A DNA stretch of 64,000 nucleotides from Tunturibacter gelidoferens (GCF_040358255.1 NZ_CP132938.1:1984001-2048000), one strand, 5' to 3'; positions 1-9,587 are shown, counted from the stretch's first letter. Notes: a model not told the origin generated them from the sequence alone. Numbers and translations are program-made.

Positions 1-2
1 CG

Positions 3-1085
3 TTTCCCCATGTGCTGGACGTACGCGGAAGGTTGACGCCGACGGAGCGACGGCATGGGCTGTATATGGTCACGGTATATGAGTTTGCAGGGCATCTGAA
101 GGGGACGGTGGAGATCGCACAGCCGCAGACGACGGGAACCGTAGAGTGGGGTGAGCCATACCTCGCGATGTCCGTTGAGGACGTGCGCGGGATTGTGGGT
201 ACGCCGACGGTAGTGGTCAATGGGACGCCACAGACGATGCTCCAAGGAGCTGAGTCAACAATGGGTTGGCAGCGGAATCTACGGGTGCCTCTGCGCGGCA
301 TGAAGGAGCTGAATGGGCATTTGGAGTTTGCGATCGACATAGATCTGGCAGGGACGGAACAGCTGAGCGTGGCACCGGTTGGCGATTCGAATCATGTGGA
401 ACTGAGTTCGACGTGGCGTTCTCCATTATTTGCCGGGCGCTTTCTGCCGCGGACACGAGAGGTGGGCGAAAACGGGTTTTCGGCGGCGTGGGATGTTTCT
501 TCGTTGGCGACAGGAACGCAGGTTCAGATGGAGTCGAACCCGGTGAAGCCGATCGATCTGATGAATGTGAGTCTGTTGACGCCGATTGATCCGTACAAAT
601 TAAGCGATCGGGCGACGAAGTATGGAATTTTATTTGTGGTGCTAACGTTCGGCGGGTTTTTCCTGTTCGAGATGATGAAAGAGCTGCCGATTCACCCGGT
701 GCAGTATCTGCTGGTTGGGTTTGGGCTAGCGATCTTCTTTTTGCTGCTGGTCAGCTTCTCGGAACATATGGCGTTTGCGTTGTCCTACCTGATTGCCAGC
801 GCGGCTTGTATCGGGTTGCTGACGTTCTATCTGTCGTATGTCCTGCGAAGCGTGACGCGTGGGGTCGGCTTTGGAGCGATACTGACGGCCCTTTATGCGG
901 CAGTCTACGGACTGCTCATCAGCGAGGACAACGCGCTCATCCTGGGATCTCTGATGTTGTTCGCAGTGCTGGCCGTTGTGATGGTGGTGACGCGGAAGGT
1001 GGATTGGTACAAAGGTGGATCGGATTTGATGAAGGCCGCCGTGGCACCACCACCACCGCGTCCGACGCAAGGGTTGGGACTGTAG
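3..1085 (+). CDS. creD: CreD-like inner membrane protein (5' end outside window)
   Basis: The reading frame is already open at the first bases of the window, so the N-terminus (perhaps 80-100 residues compared with the ~450 of E. coli CreD) lies upstream. The visible part matches the CreD family: a periplasmic-type half with the motifs GWQRNLRVPL and FLPRTREVGENGFSAAWDVS, then a C-terminal half with about six hydrophobic segments (from KYGILFVVLTFGGFFLFEMM onward, including LLLVSFSEHMAFALSY) and a short proline-rich cytoplasmic tail. CreD is the membrane protein of the Cre/Blr regulon in proteobacteria, linked to envelope stress and colicin tolerance. Its biochemical role is unknown, and no creBC-type partner is visible within the window next to it. 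The family call is confident, the role is not. Confidence 0.85.
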   Translation, partial: FPHVLDVRGRLTPTERRHGLYMVTVYEFAGHLKGTVEIAQPQTTGTVEWGEPYLAMSVEDVRGIVGTPTVVVNGTPQTMLQGAESTMGWQRNLRVPLRGMKELNGHLEFAIDIDLAGTEQLSVAPVGDSNHVELSSTWRSPLFAGRFLPRTREVGENGFSAAWDVSSLATGTQVQMESNPVKPIDLMNVSLLTPIDPYKLSDRATKYGILFVVLTFGGFFLFEMMKELPIHPVQYLLVGFGLAIFFLLLVSFSEHMAFALSYLIASAACIGLLTFYLSYVLRSVTRGVGFGAILTALYAAVYGLLISEDNALILGSLMLFAVLAVVMVVTRKVDWYKGGSDLMKAAVAPPPPRPTQGLGL

Positions 1086-1142
1086 AGTCAAAAACGAATG
1101 GGCCTTAGCGGCAGGGGGAGTAATTCAGCTTGAGACCACGAT

Positions 1143-1436
1143 ATGAGCAGTCCAACGAGATACAGACAGACTTTGGAAAGGAATTTTAGTCCCTGGCGTG
1201 TAACCATCTCCGAGCGATTCGATTCTGGCTGGTCCTTTTTATGGCAGGTCTGTTTCTCAGCGGAGTCACGGCCTTTCCGTTACAAACCGAACTCCGTTGG
1301 CTATTGTCTATTCTCGAGACCCCGCCCGTACGACGAATCGCTGAAACTACTCATCTGCTCCCTTGGATCGCTCGCGTGCACCACGCTCTCTCCGAAACAA
1401 TACGCAGTATCCATTCCTTGCATATGGGACGGACTG
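1143..1436 (+). pseudogene. Remnant of an integral membrane protein, frameshifted and truncated
   Basis: From about 1200 the plus strand reads as a hydrophobic protein (RAIRFWLVLFMAGLFLSG, then FPLQTELRWLLSILETPP). Near 1393 the reading breaks: the next family-like stretch, NTQYPFLAYGTDW, lies in another frame, consistent with a one-base loss. It then stops being protein-like at about 1436, where coding signal of the opposite-strand neighbour begins. I recall similar sequences as conserved hypothetical membrane proteins of Acidobacteria, but cannot name a function. Only the N-terminal third seems to be left. Confidence 0.55.
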
Positions 1437-1763
1437 GTCACGTTCGTTGGCAGGGGCTTTCTCTCGTCGGTGGACTAGCGCACTGGTGTCTTCGAGCATT
1501 TCTTCAAGCCTAGTCAGCGTCCAGGCTTCCTCGCTGGTGATCTGGTTGCTAACCGTCATCCGCAAGGCGGATACGAGTCGATCAAGGTATGTGAGGACAG
1601 GGTTATCCAGATGATCGAAGTCACCAAATTGCTCTGTCTGACGAAGGCCGGCTTTAGAACCCGTGAACTCTGACCACTTGGCGATGAGATTCGCTCGCGC
1701 TTCGGCCATTTGAGCTGCTTCGAGAATGACAATCAGGTGTTCGAATAGGTGTAGGAAGTTTTC
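1437..1763 (-). pseudogene. Hypothetical protein fragment fused tail-to-tail with the membrane protein remnant
   Basis: The minus strand is open from about 1763 down to 1347, and the part above 1437 is protein-like and helical (motifs HLFEHLIVILEAAQ, FDHLDNPVLTYLDRLVSALR, SEEAWTLTRLEEML). The first ATG is at 1709, but the protein-like reading extends upstream of it to a TGA at 1764-1766 without a start codon, so the N-terminus may be lost. Downstream of about 1437 the frame runs antisense through the neighbouring membrane-protein remnant, so the natural C-terminus is also missing. No family recognised. It could be a genuine short gene starting at 1709. Confidence 0.4.
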
Positions 1764-1918
1764 TCACTCGGCAACCTGGATCGTTTTTGACTTTCGATTC
1801 TCTCCAATCCGATCGTAAGATTTTCCTGAGACTGGACGAGCCGCCCACGAAAGGCGATTTTCTCTCTGATATGTTGTTAGGCAGCAGCTTTTTCCTCTTA
1901 TAGGGAGATTGCACGCCC

Positions 1919-3313
1919 GTGATAGCACGTGATCTTATCGATCGGCCGGCGGAGCACAGAACTCTGAGCGCAGCGTCCCGGACCGAGCTGGAGTGGCTGG
2001 CAGCGCATGGGTCCATTCGAAATCTGAATACTGGAGACGCGTTAAGTATGAAGGGCCACCCGGTGGAGGGCCTTTACATCATTCTTTCCGGACGACTGGT
2101 TGTGTTTGTCGATCGTGGCGACGGGCCGAGCAAATTTATTGAGTGGCGTGAAGGAGATGTCACGGGTATGTTGCCGTATTCGCGGATGGTGACTCCGCCC
2201 GGAGATGTGCGTGCCCTGGAACCTGTGGAGGTTTTCGCGATACCCCGCGAGCATCTCAGGTCGATAACGCGAGAATGTTACGAAGTCACTGCGATTTTGG
2301 TGCATAGGATGCTTGATCGCGCCCGGCTTTTTACCTCAAGTGAGCTGCAAAACGAAAAGATGATCTCGCTGGGCAAACTCTCGGCGGGTTTGGCGCACGA
2401 ACTCAATAATCCTGCCTCGGCGATCGAGCGTTGCGCGGCGATGCTTGAGGATCGTCTGAAAGACTCCGAAGAGGCCACGCGCGATCTGGCTGCGGAGACG
2501 CTGAACGATGAGCAGATTGCCGCTGTGGAGGCGGTTCGCAGGTCCTGCATCGCGAAACAGGGCCGTGAGGTGCGCTCTCCGCTGGAACAGTCTGATCACG
2601 AAGAGGCGATTGAAGAGTGGCTTGCCGGGCACGGACTGGACACGTCGAACGCACAGATGCTCGCCGATACCGAGGTGACATTTGAGGCGCTGGAGCTGCT
2701 GGCTGCTGGGGTGGAGCGACCGGCATTGAACGCGGTGTTGCGGTGGGCCGGTGCCGACTGTGCGGTGCGGCATCTGACTTCGAAGATTCAGCATTCGGCA
2801 ACGCGCATCTCTAGCCTGGTGAATGCGGTGAAGGGATTTACCCACATGGACCAGGCGAACGTGGCGGACCCGGTGGATCTGGGGTCATGCCTGGCGAACA
2901 CAGTGGCGGTACTTCAGTCGAAGGCGCATGAGAAGTCGGTGAATGTAACGCTGGAGTTGGAGGCCGAACTACCAAAGGTCCGTGGCTTCGCTGCTGAATT
3001 GAATCAAGTATGGGGAAATCTGATCGACAACGCCTTAGACGCCGCGGTCAATGGAGGCCACGTGCAGGTGCTTGCGAATCGAGAGAACCAAAGTGTTGTG
3101 GTGCGAATCCTCGATGACGGCGCCGGCGTTCCGGCCGAGATCCGCGACCGAATCTTCGATCCATTCTTCACCACCAAACCAATGGGACAAGGAATTGGCC
3201 TCGGGCTCGACATCGCCCGGCGCCTCGTGCGTCACAACGACGGCGCGATCACTTTCGAATCGCAACCGGGCCGGACGGAGTTTCGGGTAACGCTGCCGAT
3301 CGCAGAAATCTAG
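1919..3313 (+). CDS. Sensor histidine kinase with cyclic-nucleotide-binding-like N-terminus
   Basis: 464 residues from a GTG preceded by AGGGAG about ten bases upstream. Residues ~15-130 form a cNMP-binding-like domain ([14 protein letters not shown]), followed by a long dimerisation region whose H-box contains [15 protein letters not shown] with the phospho-acceptor His at about 160. A C-terminal HATPase domain has an N-box ([10 protein letters not shown]), a G1 box (DDGAGVP), an F-box (DPFFTTK) and a G2 box (GIGLGL). It has no transmembrane segment, so it is a soluble cytoplasmic kinase. No response regulator lies beside it, so it is an orphan in this window. Related kinases in other bacteria often sit beside thioredoxin-reductase-like flavoproteins; that partner is not seen here. 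Confidence 0.9.
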   Translation: MIARDLIDRPAEHRTLSAASRTELEWLAAHGSIRNLNTGDALSMKGHPVEGLYIILSGRLVVFVDRGDGPSKFIEWREGDVTGMLPYSRMVTPPGDVRALEPVEVFAIPREHLRSITRECYEVTAILVHRMLDRARLFTSSELQNEKMISLGKLSAGLAHELNNPASAIERCAAMLEDRLKDSEEATRDLAAETLNDEQIAAVEAVRRSCIAKQGREVRSPLEQSDHEEAIEEWLAGHGLDTSNAQMLADTEVTFEALELLAAGVERPALNAVLRWAGADCAVRHLTSKIQHSATRISSLVNAVKGFTHMDQANVADPVDLGSCLANTVAVLQSKAHEKSVNVTLELEAELPKVRGFAAELNQVWGNLIDNALDAAVNGGHVQVLANRENQSVVVRILDDGAGVPAEIRDRIFDPFFTTKPMGQGIGLGLDIARRLVRHNDGAITFESQPGRTEFRVTLPIAEI

Positions 3314-3558
3314 CGGGAGTTGTACGACAACTGGACCTTCACGTCATTTTGGATGACGGGCGGATGGCCGGCAATTCGGAAGTTACGTGGACCTCGTCGC
3401 AGTCAAACCCCCGAACACCGACTGGCCGCGGAACAGTGTCGCCCTTGATGAGAAGGGCTTTATCCCTTAGTTGGTAGATCGAAGCGGCGCAGACTCCCAT
3501 GCGCATACCGCGAACGATGACGAAAGCTCGATCGTCATCGTTCGCCAATAGTTGCCTG

Positions 3559-4359
3559 TTAGATAGTGCGATCGAAAAGTTGCTGCTGGTAGCTCTTGAC
3601 CCAGTCTTCCGACGAAGGAGGAAAAATGTTGAGAAACTTCCCCTCGCGAGAAGGGATCACTTCAACCATCTTTGCGATCATGTCTTTTGGATCGAGTCTC
3701 CCTTCTGGTTTCCCTAGCAGCCCGTCGACGATTTTCTTGAAGGCTTCGCGCTTGATAAAGTTGACGTCATCGCTCATCCAACGTAGACCCGCTTCAACCA
3801 CAGTTTCGTTGAAACCGGTAAGGTACGGTCCGGGATTGATCGTTTGGACCTGAATTCCGAAGGGTTTCAGCTCCTCGTACATCGCTTCAGCGATAGATTG
3901 CACGGCATGCTTGCTCGCGGCATATGCGGGAATTGGTGGGACCGTGAGAAGTCCGACGGCTGAGGAGACGAATACCACCTTTCCATGAATGCCTGCGGCT
4001 ACCCAACTCCTCACCACGCGCTGTGTAAAATCCAAAGCCGCGAAGACGTTTGTTTCAAAGTTCTTGCGCACCAGCTCGACGGGAATCTCAGACATCGGTC
4101 CTCCCTCGCCGATGCCGGCGTTATTCACCAAAATGTCAAACTTCAATTTCAGCGCGTGTGCGACATCATAAGTGTCGAGCAGGTCGAGCTTCTCGACCCT
4201 TAGTGTTTTGAGGCCGAGTGAGCCAGCTTTTTCACGCAGAGCTGTAACTTGTGGCCAGGTCTGAACAGCTGCTATTACGTTGTGCCCTTTTTGCGCTAGT
4301 CCGAGAGCGGTCCCTTCGCCAAATCCTGAACCTGCTCCCGTGATCAATATTTCCTTCAT
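3559..4359 (-). CDS. Short-chain dehydrogenase/reductase (SDR)
   Basis: A 266-residue classical SDR. The NAD(P)-binding glycine motif GAGSGFG lies near residue 8, NNAG near residue 80, the catalytic Ser sits in FVSSAVG, and the YxxxK pair is YAASK. Length and motif order are normal, so the gene appears intact. Substrate cannot be told from sequence. It lies 25 bp downstream of the GlcG/HbpS-type gene on the same strand, so the two are probably cotranscribed; an AraC regulator follows further upstream. Such trios often respond to small organic compounds, but that is inference. Confidence 0.88.
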   Translation of the reverse strand: MKEILITGAGSGFGEGTALGLAQKGHNVIAAVQTWPQVTALREKAGSLGLKTLRVEKLDLLDTYDVAHALKLKFDILVNNAGIGEGGPMSEIPVELVRKNFETNVFAALDFTQRVVRSWVAAGIHGKVVFVSSAVGLLTVPPIPAYAASKHAVQSIAEAMYEELKPFGIQVQTINPGPYLTGFNETVVEAGLRWMSDDVNFIKREAFKKIVDGLLGKPEGRLDPKDMIAKMVEVIPSREGKFLNIFPPSSEDWVKSYQQQLFDRTI

Positions 4360-4384
4360 GTGAGTTACCTCTCCTCTCTTTTAG

Positions 4385-4789
4385 CTAGCCTTTCAATGCT
4401 GATTGACCGCTTTGAGCGACTGCATAATCTTGAGCCACCTGCCCCCCGGACACGCCGATGCTACCGATCATTTGTCCATCGACGTCCTTAAGGGGGATTC
4501 CACCGGCAAATGTTACAAGGTGGCCATTGGTGAGCTCAATTCCATGCGCATCTGCCCCTGCTTTGCTGTAGTTATCAAGGACCTGCGTCTCCATTTCGAA
4601 CAGAGCGGATGTCTTCGCTTTCTTAATGGCCACATCGATCACTCCAAGCCATGCTCCATCCATACGATGAAATGTTTTCAAGTGGCCTCCCGAATCAAGG
4701 ATTGCGATGCAAACTGAAACTCCTAGTTCGCGAGCCTTCAGTATGGAAGCCTTCAAGACGCGCTCCGCTTGCTCCGTCGTAATTTGCAT
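4385..4789 (-). CDS. GlcG/HbpS family protein
   Basis: About 134 residues when begun at the ATG at 4787-4789, which has AAAGGAG eight bases upstream. An upstream ATG at 4864 gives 25 extra residues without family resemblance, so I prefer the shorter form. Family features are the N-terminal helix (TEQAERVLKASILKARELG), the SVCIAILDSGGHL strand, and the conserved GGIPL and GSIGVSGG loops. Members bind haem or small organic ligands and often accompany glycolate or other oxidative operons. It has no signal peptide. It probably forms an operon with the SDR gene immediately downstream. Confidence 0.85.
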   Translation of the reverse strand: MQITTEQAERVLKASILKARELGVSVCIAILDSGGHLKTFHRMDGAWLGVIDVAIKKAKTSALFEMETQVLDNYSKAGADAHGIELTNGHLVTFAGGIPLKDVDGQMIGSIGVSGGQVAQDYAVAQSGQSALKG

Positions 4790-5053
4790 GCCCTTTGCTC
4801 CTTTGGGGTCAACTAGACGACTCGGCGACCATAATATCAAGGGCGGTATCCCTGGAAGCTTCAAATGTCCATGGAACCAGAATGCAGCGTCAGGATTGCT
4901 AGAGCAGTTTGAACTGTTTCCAATGTCGCTGCTTGATGCTTACCGGCTGGTGGCATTGGTAACGCGTGGATTGTCGGTCAACAAGAAGTGGTCCGATTCC
5001 TTCCGGTTTGCCCGTGATCCAGGCCAATCTTTTTTTAGACACAGAAGTTATCA

Positions 5054-5926
5054 TCACTGCTTGCCAGAGCGTTGGGGCGCTGAGGGCGGCTTGTGTGTGG
5101 TTGGTGGATCATTGGCTAGGGTTTCCAATGCTAACATCCACGCCTTTGGAGTTGTTCCAAATGTCCGGCGGAACATTTCGACAAAGGCGCTCGGCTGACA
5201 ATAACCGACCTTGTGGGCTACTTCCTTGATCGAATATCCCGAAACCAATAGCTCCACGGCTTTGGTCAATCGGACCTGTCGTCGCCACGATTCAAAGTCG
5301 ATGCCGATCTCCTTACGAAACACCCTCTGGATCGTTCTGACACTGACACCTGCCTCGGAACATAGATCCGCCATCGCCATCGACTCAGCCGGTTTCCGCA
5401 AGACTGCCTGAGCCACAGCAAATGCTCTCGCGTCTCGTGGCAGCGTCACAAAGGTGGGCACCGGGGAGGCCTTCTGAATCTGAGAAATAAGCAGGTCGCG
5501 AAGAGCGCACTCGTAGCGATTCCGCACACGAAGCTGACTGACGCGTACGGTTTCCACGATAAGTTCTCGTAGCAGCGGAGTCACGTGCAGCACGGCGCAC
5601 CGCGGATCCAATCTCGCGGTCAGGCCTGTTCGCAGATAAAGCGTGCGCATCGAAACAGGTCCAGGCATGTGAATCCGATGGTGGGTTCTGGCTGGAATCC
5701 ACAACGCAAAATGCGGCGGGATCAACCACATGCTCTGATCGGAAGATATTTCCATGAGGCCACTGATTGCGTAGATCAGTTGATCCGACCCATGTGCGTG
5801 TTCTAACACCTCAAACCTGGAAGGGTATTCATAGGCGAGCGTCGCAACAGAAATGCCGCGCTTCGGGTCGTATTCCGTCAAAAGCGTACTCTGTCGCAAT
5901 AGAGATATATTATGACGTAAGGGCAC
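5054..5926 (-). CDS. AraC family transcriptional regulator
   Basis: About 290 residues with an N-terminal cupin-like sensor half (FEVLEHAHGSDQLIYAISG, LIPPHFALWIPARTHHRI) and a C-terminal double helix-turn-helix. The second motif is typical of AraC proteins (SIKEVAHKVGYCQPSAFVEMFRRTFGTTPKAW). The first possible start is a GTG at 5926, which would place the start inside an 8-bp inverted repeat. An internal start such as the TTG near 5881 is possible. It is divergent from the VOC gene at 5964 and lies upstream of the HbpS/SDR pair, so either could be its target. Confidence 0.87.
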   Translation of the reverse strand: MPLRHNISLLRQSTLLTEYDPKRGISVATLAYEYPSRFEVLEHAHGSDQLIYAISGLMEISSDQSMWLIPPHFALWIPARTHHRIHMPGPVSMRTLYLRTGLTARLDPRCAVLHVTPLLRELIVETVRVSQLRVRNRYECALRDLLISQIQKASPVPTFVTLPRDARAFAVAQAVLRKPAESMAMADLCSEAGVSVRTIQRVFRKEIGIDFESWRRQVRLTKAVELLVSGYSIKEVAHKVGYCQPSAFVEMFRRTFGTTPKAWMLALETLANDPPTTHKPPSAPQRSGKQ

Positions 5927-5936
5927 TCTTGCGACA
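5892..5936. promoter_or_regulatory. Inverted repeat in the araC-like / VOC divergent promoter
   Basis: TGTCGCAA at 5892-5899 and its exact reverse complement TTGCGACA at 5929-5936 flank an AT-rich spacer of 29 bases that could carry promoter elements. This is a candidate operator for the adjacent AraC regulator. If it is an operator, the regulator's real start lies inside the annotated frame. Confidence 0.4.
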
Positions 5937-5963
5937 ACCGATGAAGAAGCTCATCATGGTCGC

Positions 5964-6383
5964 ATGTCACAACCGTTCGGACTCGGCAAGTACAATATCA
6001 TCGGATTCGTCTCCATCGTAGACGTATCCCGCGCAAGAGCTTTCTATCGGGACACGCTTGGCCTGCGGCTGGTGATAGAAGAACCGCCGTTCGCGTTGGT
6101 CTTTGACGCCAACGGCATCATGCTTCGACTTGGGATGGCTAACGAGATTGCGCCAGCGCATGGCACGGTCTTGGGTTGGCAAGTCCCGGAGATCAGCGCA
6201 ACCGTCAAAAACTTGGGGCAAGCTGGAGTCCAATTCGAGCGCTATGGGGGTATGGATCAGGATGAGTTGGGTGTCTGGACTTCACCTACCGGCGCTAAGG
6301 TCGCCTGGTTCAAAGACCCAGACGGAAATATTCTGAGCATCTCAGAACATCCTGAGTTGAAGATCGGAACACAAGACCTCTGA
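5964..6383 (+). CDS. VOC (glyoxalase/dioxygenase fold) family protein
   Basis: 139 residues forming a single vicinal-oxygen-chelate module pair: an N-terminal strand with SIVDVSRARAFYRDTLGL, and a C-terminal FKDPDGNILSISEHPEL that carries the usual acidic metal-ligand position. Proteins of this size act as lyases, dioxygenases or resistance proteins, and the substrate is not predictable. It is transcribed away from the AraC gene with only 37 bp between the longest frames. The ATG at 5964 has no strong ribosome-binding site, so the exact start is uncertain by a few codons. Confidence 0.8.
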   Translation: MSQPFGLGKYNIIGFVSIVDVSRARAFYRDTLGLRLVIEEPPFALVFDANGIMLRLGMANEIAPAHGTVLGWQVPEISATVKNLGQAGVQFERYGGMDQDELGVWTSPTGAKVAWFKDPDGNILSISEHPELKIGTQDL

Positions 6384-6549
6384 TTCGATTCCTACTGTGC
6401 CGGTAAGTTCCGGATCGTCGGCTAACCGGAAGCTAAATCGAGCATACAGGGGTCAACTGTTGCGAAATCGCCTTCTTACTCAATGTGCGAAAGGTCCTAT
6501 TCTCACCAACTGAAACTCAGTTTTCGGGTAGCCGGTCACTCGGCACGAA

Positions 6550-7080
6550 TCACCTACAGAGAGAAACCCAAGCGACAAGCACAGCGAATTTTTCGTTTTG
6601 TGACCAAGGAAAACCAAGCGGGTGGCCTAGATCGGCGAGACGACGGGCAACCTCATCAGGTTGCAGGCGAAGAGCATGCACGGCCCGTTCGAGCAGGTCG
6701 CTCTCTTTCGCAGTGAACGTCTCGACGCCGCACCGCTTGCTTGCGTGGAGCAGTGCTTCGCGGAAAATTTCCCCGTCAGCAGCGTGAATCAGCGCATGAG
6801 ACGCCAGGATTTGAGCGAGACCCGGAAGCGGCCTTCCGGAAGCTAGAAGAAGACTGCAGCGCTTGAGTTCATAGCCTTGCTTCTGAAGGTTTACCAGTAC
6901 AGACTGGATGGCTCGATATGCGAGATGTCTTGCTTCGGCGCGCACGCCCGAGATGAAGCCGCGGGCCTCGGCGTGAGGGCGCTCACGCAGAAGTACCTGC
7001 GGAAAGCCGTCTTCAAGCGATATCGCGACAAGAGCGGTCCATCCGAAATGGGCTCGAAAACCAAGGACGGCGTGCTTCAT
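6550..7080 (-). CDS. Conserved hypothetical protein, unknown function
   Basis: 176 residues beginning at an ATG with GGGAG four bases upstream. The N-terminus, AVLGFRAHFGWTALVAISLE, followed by a charged segment and the block RCSLLLASGRPLPGLAQILASHALIHAADGE, suggests an alternating alpha/beta cytoplasmic protein. I recall similar proteins from Acidobacteria and other soil bacteria, always hypothetical. A resemblance to RNase-H/actin-like folds (early beta strands followed by a central conserved His/Asp region) is only an impression. It is flanked by intact VOC and broken receptor genes and appears monocistronic. Confidence 0.75.
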   Translation of the reverse strand: MKHAVLGFRAHFGWTALVAISLEDGFPQVLLRERPHAEARGFISGVRAEARHLAYRAIQSVLVNLQKQGYELKRCSLLLASGRPLPGLAQILASHALIHAADGEIFREALLHASKRCGVETFTAKESDLLERAVHALRLQPDEVARRLADLGHPLGFPWSQNEKFAVLVAWVSLCR

Positions 7081-7181
7081 AAAACTCCCGCTAGACCAAT
7101 CCGAGTACGCGGCGAAAATAACACGAAGGACTCACAACAACAAAGGACAGACCACTTGATGGAAAATCGCCAATTAGCGAT

Positions 7182-7683
7182 TTGAGACCGCGCATCCTGG
7201 AAACGTGGTTACCTGGCGGATCGAGCCACAGCGCCTCCATCACGATCTCCAGCAACTCAAGCCAATACCTCAACTCACTAACAACCAGTAAAAGTGGCGA
7301 AGTTGATATTGAGACCCTACCCTATGGGATCTATCTCTTACGCGCAGAGAGCCAGGGCTTCACGGCAACCACCGAAACAATCGAAGTAAGATCCGCAGTC
7401 CCCGCCGAGCACACCATCAAGCTCACCATTGCCCCGGTCAACACATCGGTACAGGTCAACGCCTCCGCACCGCTGATCGATCCCTATCGTCCCTCATCCG
7501 TCATGCAGATCGGCTCGCAGCAGATACAGGACCGCGAAACCTCCCTGCCCGGCAGGGTCCATCCAGGACCTGGTCGACACCCAACCCGGCTGGCTCTACG
7601 AGGGCAACGCCGTCCTCCATCCGCGCGGCTCCGAGTACCAGACCCAGTTCGTCATCGACGGCATCCCCCTCACAAATTTCTAG
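7182..7683 (+). pseudogene. N-terminal remnant of an Oar-like TonB-dependent receptor
   Basis: The frame reads as a carboxypeptidase-regulatory-like beta sandwich (GEVDIETLPYGIYLLRAESQ, then EVRSAVPAEHTIKLTIAPV) and the start of a plug domain (IGSQQIQDRETSLPGR). At about 7556 the frame shifts: the expected continuation SIQDLVDTQPGWLYEGN and QTQFVIDGIPLTNF is in the next frame and ends at a TAG at 7681-7683. Signal peptide and everything beyond the early plug are missing, so this is clearly a dead fragment of a ~1000-residue receptor. A C-terminal receptor fragment lies on the other strand at 16.8 kb. Confidence 0.8.
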
Positions 7684-8144
7684 ACGTAGGAAGCCGGATG
7701 ATTTGCTAGAAAGTGGCCCGGAGTTGAGGATCAAGGATTACTATGACGAGCCGTACAGCGATTAGGGGCAAATAATCATGCGTGAATGCTGGTTTTGCGG
7801 ACTTCTCGTAAAGGGTCTGTACACTTGCATCAGCTTGATTTGCCCAATAAAACCGAGGTTTCTTCGTTGATCTCAACAAAGCAAACCAATACAAGAGGTT
7901 GGAAGACGCTGCCAGGTAGCAGAACACAAAGTGCGTCTGCGTTCGGGGAATTTATTGACGCAGAGCGTTGAGCCCCTCAGTGATTAGCGCCGGGTAGTCG
8001 GCAACTCTTCCATAACGTTCCGGCGACTCAGCGATTTGGTTCGATTCCGATGCGATCCTTGACCGCCGACCGAATCCGCTGCTTGCAGCCAAGCGACGAG
8101 CTTTGAGTGCACGGCTGGCAACGGGGTTGAGAGTGCTGTTCTTG
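7684..8144. other. Non-coding stretch
   Basis: About 460 bp between the receptor remnant and the diheme oxidoreductase. Only short frames without family resemblance are present, and no hairpin terminator or repeat was recognised. It is probably further decayed sequence. Confidence 0.4.
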
Positions 8145-9587
8145 CTAGAGCGAGCGCAGGAAATCGATGATCTCCTGCTGCTCCTGAGTGCTTAGTTTAT
8201 TGAAGCGTTCGATGACCTTGTTTGCTTCGCTGCCACGGCTTTGGTGCGCTCTGATGGCGTCTACCAAGTTGGTGGTCCGTCCATCATTCAAGAAGAAGAC
8301 ACGTTGGCCGACGCCCCACAGGGGGGCTGTTCGGAACTCGTCAGGGCCGGCACCGCCTTGCGTGATGCCATCGGCGAGACCTTCGCCCATGTGGTGGACG
8401 AGGAGGTCGGAGAAAAGATTCGCGGTCTGATTGGAGAGCGCGGCGCTCGGGACTTTAGAGGAGCCGCTCGCGATCATTGTGCCGGTGGTGAACGAGGGGG
8501 TGTGGCATTGGGCGCATCCTATCTGCCCAAACGTGTTGCGTCCCTTTTCGCTGGACGGGGTGGCGGGAGCCGGTGTGGGCGGGGCCAGCATCCGCATGAA
8601 GTTGGCAAACGCTTCGATGTCTGAGAGGGCTGCGGTGTTTGAATTGCCGGTGGTCGGGGATCCGGTGGTAGGCGAAGCAGTCGTAAAGTTGAGCGTGTCC
8701 TCGGGAGTGGCGATGAAGCGACAGCCGGGCGTCTCGTCGCGCTCTTGCGGGAAGAGCTGGTTCGAGATTCCCATCTCGACGTTGTAGGCCTCGCCCGCGA
8801 ACATGAGGAGGGATTTGTTCTGCGCCTTCCAGCCGAAACGGGTGATGGTGCCATCGTTTGCACTGAGGTTCACATTTCCGCTCAGGTGTGCATTCGCATG
8901 GCCGGAGATACCCAGGGACGACTTCGTGGTTGCATCGGACGCCAGATTGGCAAGAATGGCTGAGTCGGGGATCGATTCTATGAGCCCTGCGCCAAAGAGG
9001 GGAGTCGGGATTCGGAAGATTATATTCCGATTGCCATGCTGGCCAGTGAGCGGATCTCCCGCGGGCAGGAAGTCGGGTTGCGCGATGGTGCAACCGGGGG
9101 CGTCGGTTCGCCCGGTGATCACGAAGTCATCGTGCACCTCGCCGTCGCTGGCTCCGCTGGGGCTCCGTTTGAATCGCGCTTCGCGGACAGGACCGTTTTG
9201 CGTGATGAACCAGGGCACGGTGTTCTTCGCGCCATTCAAGGTGGCAACTGCCAGCAGGGGATTTTGCGAAGGGCTCGATCCACCTGCAGTCGGCTGCGCG
9301 TGGCAGGAGAGACACTGGTTTGAGTTGAAGCGGGGCCCGAGGCCGTTGTTCGCGCCTTTGCTCACGGCCTCGACTTGAGCGAACCTCGTCATTCCATCCT
9401 GGAAGAACGCAGCTTCATCCGCAGTAAGGCCCTTGAGCGGATCGCCGGCACCGGCCACGCCACCGCGCACGCCGGGGTCTACCGGGCCTGCTTTGGTTTG
9501 AGCCGATGTATACGCACATGTGGCCAAGGCCACAGCAACGATTCGGCCGAAACTCTTGAGTGCAATGCTCCGGAGTATTATCAGCAC
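8145..9587 (-). CDS. Diheme oxidoreductase family protein (DHOR / DUF1111)
   Basis: About 480 residues from a GTG at 9587 that is preceded by GAGGGAT and immediately gives a signal peptide (LKSFGRIVAVALATCAYTSAQ). A longer frame begins at 9662 but puts 25 unlikely residues before the signal. Two c-type haem motifs are visible, CLSCH near residue 90 of the mature region and CAQCH about 90 residues from the C-terminus, with the family motif EAFANFMRMLAPP between them. Members are exported c-type cytochromes related to MauG/thiol oxidoreductases, and imelysin-type iron uptake or oxidative roles are known. Monocistronic here. Confidence 0.88.
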   Translation of the reverse strand: MLIILRSIALKSFGRIVAVALATCAYTSAQTKAGPVDPGVRGGVAGAGDPLKGLTADEAAFFQDGMTRFAQVEAVSKGANNGLGPRFNSNQCLSCHAQPTAGGSSPSQNPLLAVATLNGAKNTVPWFITQNGPVREARFKRSPSGASDGEVHDDFVITGRTDAPGCTIAQPDFLPAGDPLTGQHGNRNIIFRIPTPLFGAGLIESIPDSAILANLASDATTKSSLGISGHANAHLSGNVNLSANDGTITRFGWKAQNKSLLMFAGEAYNVEMGISNQLFPQERDETPGCRFIATPEDTLNFTTASPTTGSPTTGNSNTAALSDIEAFANFMRMLAPPTPAPATPSSEKGRNTFGQIGCAQCHTPSFTTGTMIASGSSKVPSAALSNQTANLFSDLLVHHMGEGLADGITQGGAGPDEFRTAPLWGVGQRVFFLNDGRTTNLVDAIRAHQSRGSEANKVIERFNKLSTQEQQEIIDFLRSL

